Origin: Aeribacillus composti
GTDB taxonomy: Bacteria > Bacillota > Bacilli > Bacillales > Aeribacillaceae
Reading direction: 5' to 3'
DNA length: 64,000 nucleotides
Assembly (NCBI RefSeq): GCF_007827555.1
Contig: NZ_VISS01000017.1
Coordinates: forward strand, 1 to 64,000
Both the position numbers and the translations under genes were made by a program. The notes beneath the pieces were generated by a model, which saw nothing but the letters and a program-made list of their open reading frames with translations, ran no database searches and was not told the DNA's origin. Below, piece by piece: positions 62,129 to 64,000 of this stretch (positions are counted from its first letter, which is position 1; each line of letters begins with the position of its first letter).

Positions 62129-62437
62129 ATGCATGCCGTGAGAGAAACAGACATTGAACGACATCTGGTCCGGGAAGTGGAACGGATTGGAGGGAAGGCG
62201 CCGAAATGGGTATCTCCAGGAAACCGAGGGGTACCGGACCGAATCGTGATCCTACCTAATGGTCGATTGGTGTTCGTCGAGTTGAAAAAACCAGGAGGCC
62301 GAATGGGACCACTTCAAAAAAGATGGGCTGAGATTTTGAAGGGAATGGGCCACCAAGTTTACAAAATTGATTCGATTAAAGAGATTGATAGATTCATAGA
62401 TAAGGTAAGTAAAGAGGTGAGTAAAACTGAAATATAA
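62129..62437 (+). CDS. VRR-NUC domain nuclease
   Basis: 102 residues, the length of stand-alone phage VRR-NUC proteins, which cut branched DNA. ETDIERHLVREVERIGGKAP, GNRGVPDRIVILPNGRLVFV and ELKKPGGRMGPLQKRW hold the PD...ExK catalytic set. ATG after CATGAGGTGA. Followed by the SNF2 helicase with overlap. Confidence 0.93.
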   Translation: MHAVRETDIERHLVREVERIGGKAPKWVSPGNRGVPDRIVILPNGRLVFVELKKPGGRMGPLQKRWAEILKGMGHQVYKIDSIKEIDRFIDKVSKEVSKTEI

Positions 62438-63812
62438 GCCACATAAGTATCAGGAATATGCTACTCAACGGATTATTGACACGCCGTATATCGGCCTGTT
62501 TTTGGAAATGGGCTTGGGAAAAACCGTGTCAACTCTAACAGCTATTGATCTGCTGTTGAATGATTACTTTGAGGTAAATAAGGTGTTAGTGATTGCCCCG
62601 TTACGGGTCGCCAACGATACCTGGCCCAGGGAGATAGAAAAGTGGGATCATTTGAATTATCTTCGCATCAGTAAAATCTTAGGAAGTGTCGATCAACGGC
62701 GAAGAGCATTAAAAGCTGATGCGGATATTTATGTCGTTAATCGAGAGAATGTTGTTTGGTTAGTTGGAGAGCTAGGGGGGAAATGGGACTTTGACATGGT
62801 GGTGATTGACGAGCTGTCTAGTTTTAAAAACCACAAGTCTAAACGCTTCCGGGCTCTTAGACGGGTCAGACCGATGATGAAGCGGGTTGTCGGATTGACC
62901 GGTACACCTGCGCCCAACGGGCTAATTGACTTATGGCCACAGATCTACCTTTTGGATTTAGGGGAACGATTAGGAAAAACCGTCACCGGTTACCGAGATC
63001 GATACTTTGTCCCCGGAGAACGTAACGGTCACACTGTGTATAAATGGCGAGAGAAAAAAGAGGCTGAAGAGCGTATCTATGATGCCATTTCGGACATTGT
63101 CGTCAGTATGAAAGCCGAAGACTGGTTGGAGTTGCCGCCAAAGATTGAAAGAACCTTGCCTGTCAAAATGTCCGAACAAGCCTGGAAACTGTATAAAAAA
63201 CTGGAACGCGAATTGTTGATTGAGTATGAGGATGCGGATGTTGTCGCCCAAACGGCTGCCGTACTGTCAAACAAATTGCTGCAGATGGCATCTGGAGCCG
63301 TATATGATGAGCTGCGGGGAATCAAACGTATCCATGATGCTAAGCTGGATGCCCTAGAGGATATCATTGAGGCGGCCAATGGAAAGCCGGTGATGGTGTT
63401 CTATAATTATCAGCACAGCTTAGACCGGATCCAGCAACGCTTTCCAGAGGCCAAGGTGTTACGGAAGGGAAAAGCGGGCAGCGAGGATATCACAGCTTGG
63501 AACAATGATGAGATACCAATCCTTTTGTTACATCCTAAATCAGCAGGACACGGTTTGAATCTGCAGGAGTCCAGTTGCCAAACGGTAGTATGGTTTGATC
63601 AAATATGGAGCTTGGAGGAATATATGCAGGCCAATGCCAGGGTACATCGGCAGGGTCAAACAAGAAGTGTTGTGATCATGAGGCTTGTGGCAGAAGGGAC
63701 AATGGATGAAGATGCAATTGAGGCTATAGAACAAAAGGAAACAGGCCAAGAGGCCTTGATGCAGGCAGTGAAAGCTAGAATTGAAAAAGCGAAAGAGGGT
63801 GAAAGAGTATGA
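62427..63812 (+). CDS. SNF2-family phage helicase
   Basis: About 461 residues if started at CTG 62427, which has AGAGGTGAG six to seven bases upstream; the conserved Q-like motif LKYKPHKYQEYATQRIID lies there and would be lost from the TTG at 62502. Walker A EMGLGKT, DExx box VIDELSS, motif III GLTGTPAPNG, and C-terminal motifs LHPKSAGHGLNLQ and NARVHRQGQTRSV are all present. Such helicases accompany VRR-NUC in Firmicute phages. Likely role: fork or recombination remodelling. Confidence 0.9.
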   Translation: MKYKPHKYQEYATQRIIDTPYIGLFLEMGLGKTVSTLTAIDLLLNDYFEVNKVLVIAPLRVANDTWPREIEKWDHLNYLRISKILGSVDQRRRALKADADIYVVNRENVVWLVGELGGKWDFDMVVIDELSSFKNHKSKRFRALRRVRPMMKRVVGLTGTPAPNGLIDLWPQIYLLDLGERLGKTVTGYRDRYFVPGERNGHTVYKWREKKEAEERIYDAISDIVVSMKAEDWLELPPKIERTLPVKMSEQAWKLYKKLERELLIEYEDADVVAQTAAVLSNKLLQMASGAVYDELRGIKRIHDAKLDALEDIIEAANGKPVMVFYNYQHSLDRIQQRFPEAKVLRKGKAGSEDITAWNNDEIPILLLHPKSAGHGLNLQESSCQTVVWFDQIWSLEEYMQANARVHRQGQTRSVVIMRLVAEGTMDEDAIEAIEQKETGQEALMQAVKARIEKAKEGERV

Positions 63813-63915
63813 CCATGCTATTGATAAAGTGTACCATCAGCTTCCAGATGAGTATAAAAAAGTTGGTGAAACTAAAATATTGGACAAAGTCACAACGCAA
63901 CGTTTAGGTGGATGA
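63799..63915 (+). CDS. Small phage ORF, 38 aa
   Basis: GTG 63799 overlaps the helicase end. Reads KEYDHAIDKVYHQLPDEYKK, VGETKILDKVTTQRLGG. It could be a short real gene or the remains of a longer one; the region after it (63916-64000) is AT-rich without a frame. Confidence 0.35.
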   Translation: MKEYDHAIDKVYHQLPDEYKKVGETKILDKVTTQRLGG

Positions 63916-64000
63916 ACTGAAAAAATTTAACCCATGAGAGCTTCATAAGCTTTAAAATCATTTATTAATTATTTTATTTATATTCGTAAATATGCTTTGA

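Larger units (their letters stand above)
49295..64000 (+). mobile_element. Prophage, left part (runs off the window)
   Basis: Integrase, ImmA peptidase and repressor on the minus strand face Cro, antirepressor and the early/replication genes on the plus strand, the standard lysogeny/early layout of temperate Firmicute phages. Gene packing becomes tight with ATGA overlaps. No structural or lysis genes appear before 64000, so the right end is outside. Confidence 0.93.

Overview
The window looks like a chromosomal segment of a Bacillaceae firmicute, probably a thermophile-related one (Aeribacillus, Caldibacillus or Geobacillus type). The reasons are AGGAGG-type ribosome sites, TTG/GTG starts, a purine-catabolism gene set matching Bacillus subtilis puc, a group II intron reverse transcriptase resembling that of Geobacillus stearothermophilus, and CRISPR repeats ending in ATTGAAAC. 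The species is an inference. No rRNA or tRNA gene was recognised.

Region 1 (1-28300) is a nitrogen-scavenging region. It starts with an amidohydrolase, then a collinear island: creatininase-family amidohydrolase, VAO-type flavoprotein, binding lipoprotein, two cytosine-deaminase-like hydrolases and a WrbA-like flavoprotein. Next come the xanthine dehydrogenase genes (pucA, a decayed pucB, pucC, pucD, pucE). After a transposon graveyard and a small secreted/membrane protein pair come hydroxyisourate hydrolase, OHCU decarboxylase, a urate/xanthine-type permease and PucR on the minus strand. Allantoate amidohydrolase, PucG, an ABC transporter and allantoinase follow on the plus strand. Together these cover xanthine to urate and HIU to ureidoglycolate, but no uricase is recognisable and pucB is broken. 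Perfect GlnR/TnrA-type boxes (TGTNAN7TNACA) precede the first amidohydrolase, the permease and the ABC transporter, and a near match lies between pucR and allC.

Region 2 (28300-45000) holds an MFS transporter, a Gfo/Idh oxidoreductase, an ABC exporter with a PadR regulator, a TetR-controlled membrane gene, and the fructose operon fruR-fruK-fruA. A group II intron sits just behind the fru terminator; its reverse transcriptase is interrupted by a 258-bp non-autonomous transposon. Many fragments of dead genes lie between (IS3, IS1182, IS256, HAD phosphatase, membrane proteins).

Region 3 (45000-49240) is a polymorphic-toxin graveyard: an LHH nuclease tail with a SMI1/KNR4 immunity gene, a second toxin tail with a small partner, an endolysin LysM fragment and an IS3-family element.

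Three short CRISPR arrays (29847, 39207, 49005) share a repeat and a leader but have no cas genes in this window.

Region 4 (about 49300-64000) is the left part of a prophage whose integrase lies directly next to the third CRISPR array. It has integrase, ImmA peptidase, repressor and Cro with three operators, an antirepressor, small early genes, and a replication module: Cas4-like DUF2800, DUF2815, MazG-like, family A DNA polymerase, a possible sliding-clamp-like protein, a VapE primase/helicase, an iteron cluster, a VRR-NUC nuclease and a SNF2 helicase. The right half of the prophage lies beyond the window.
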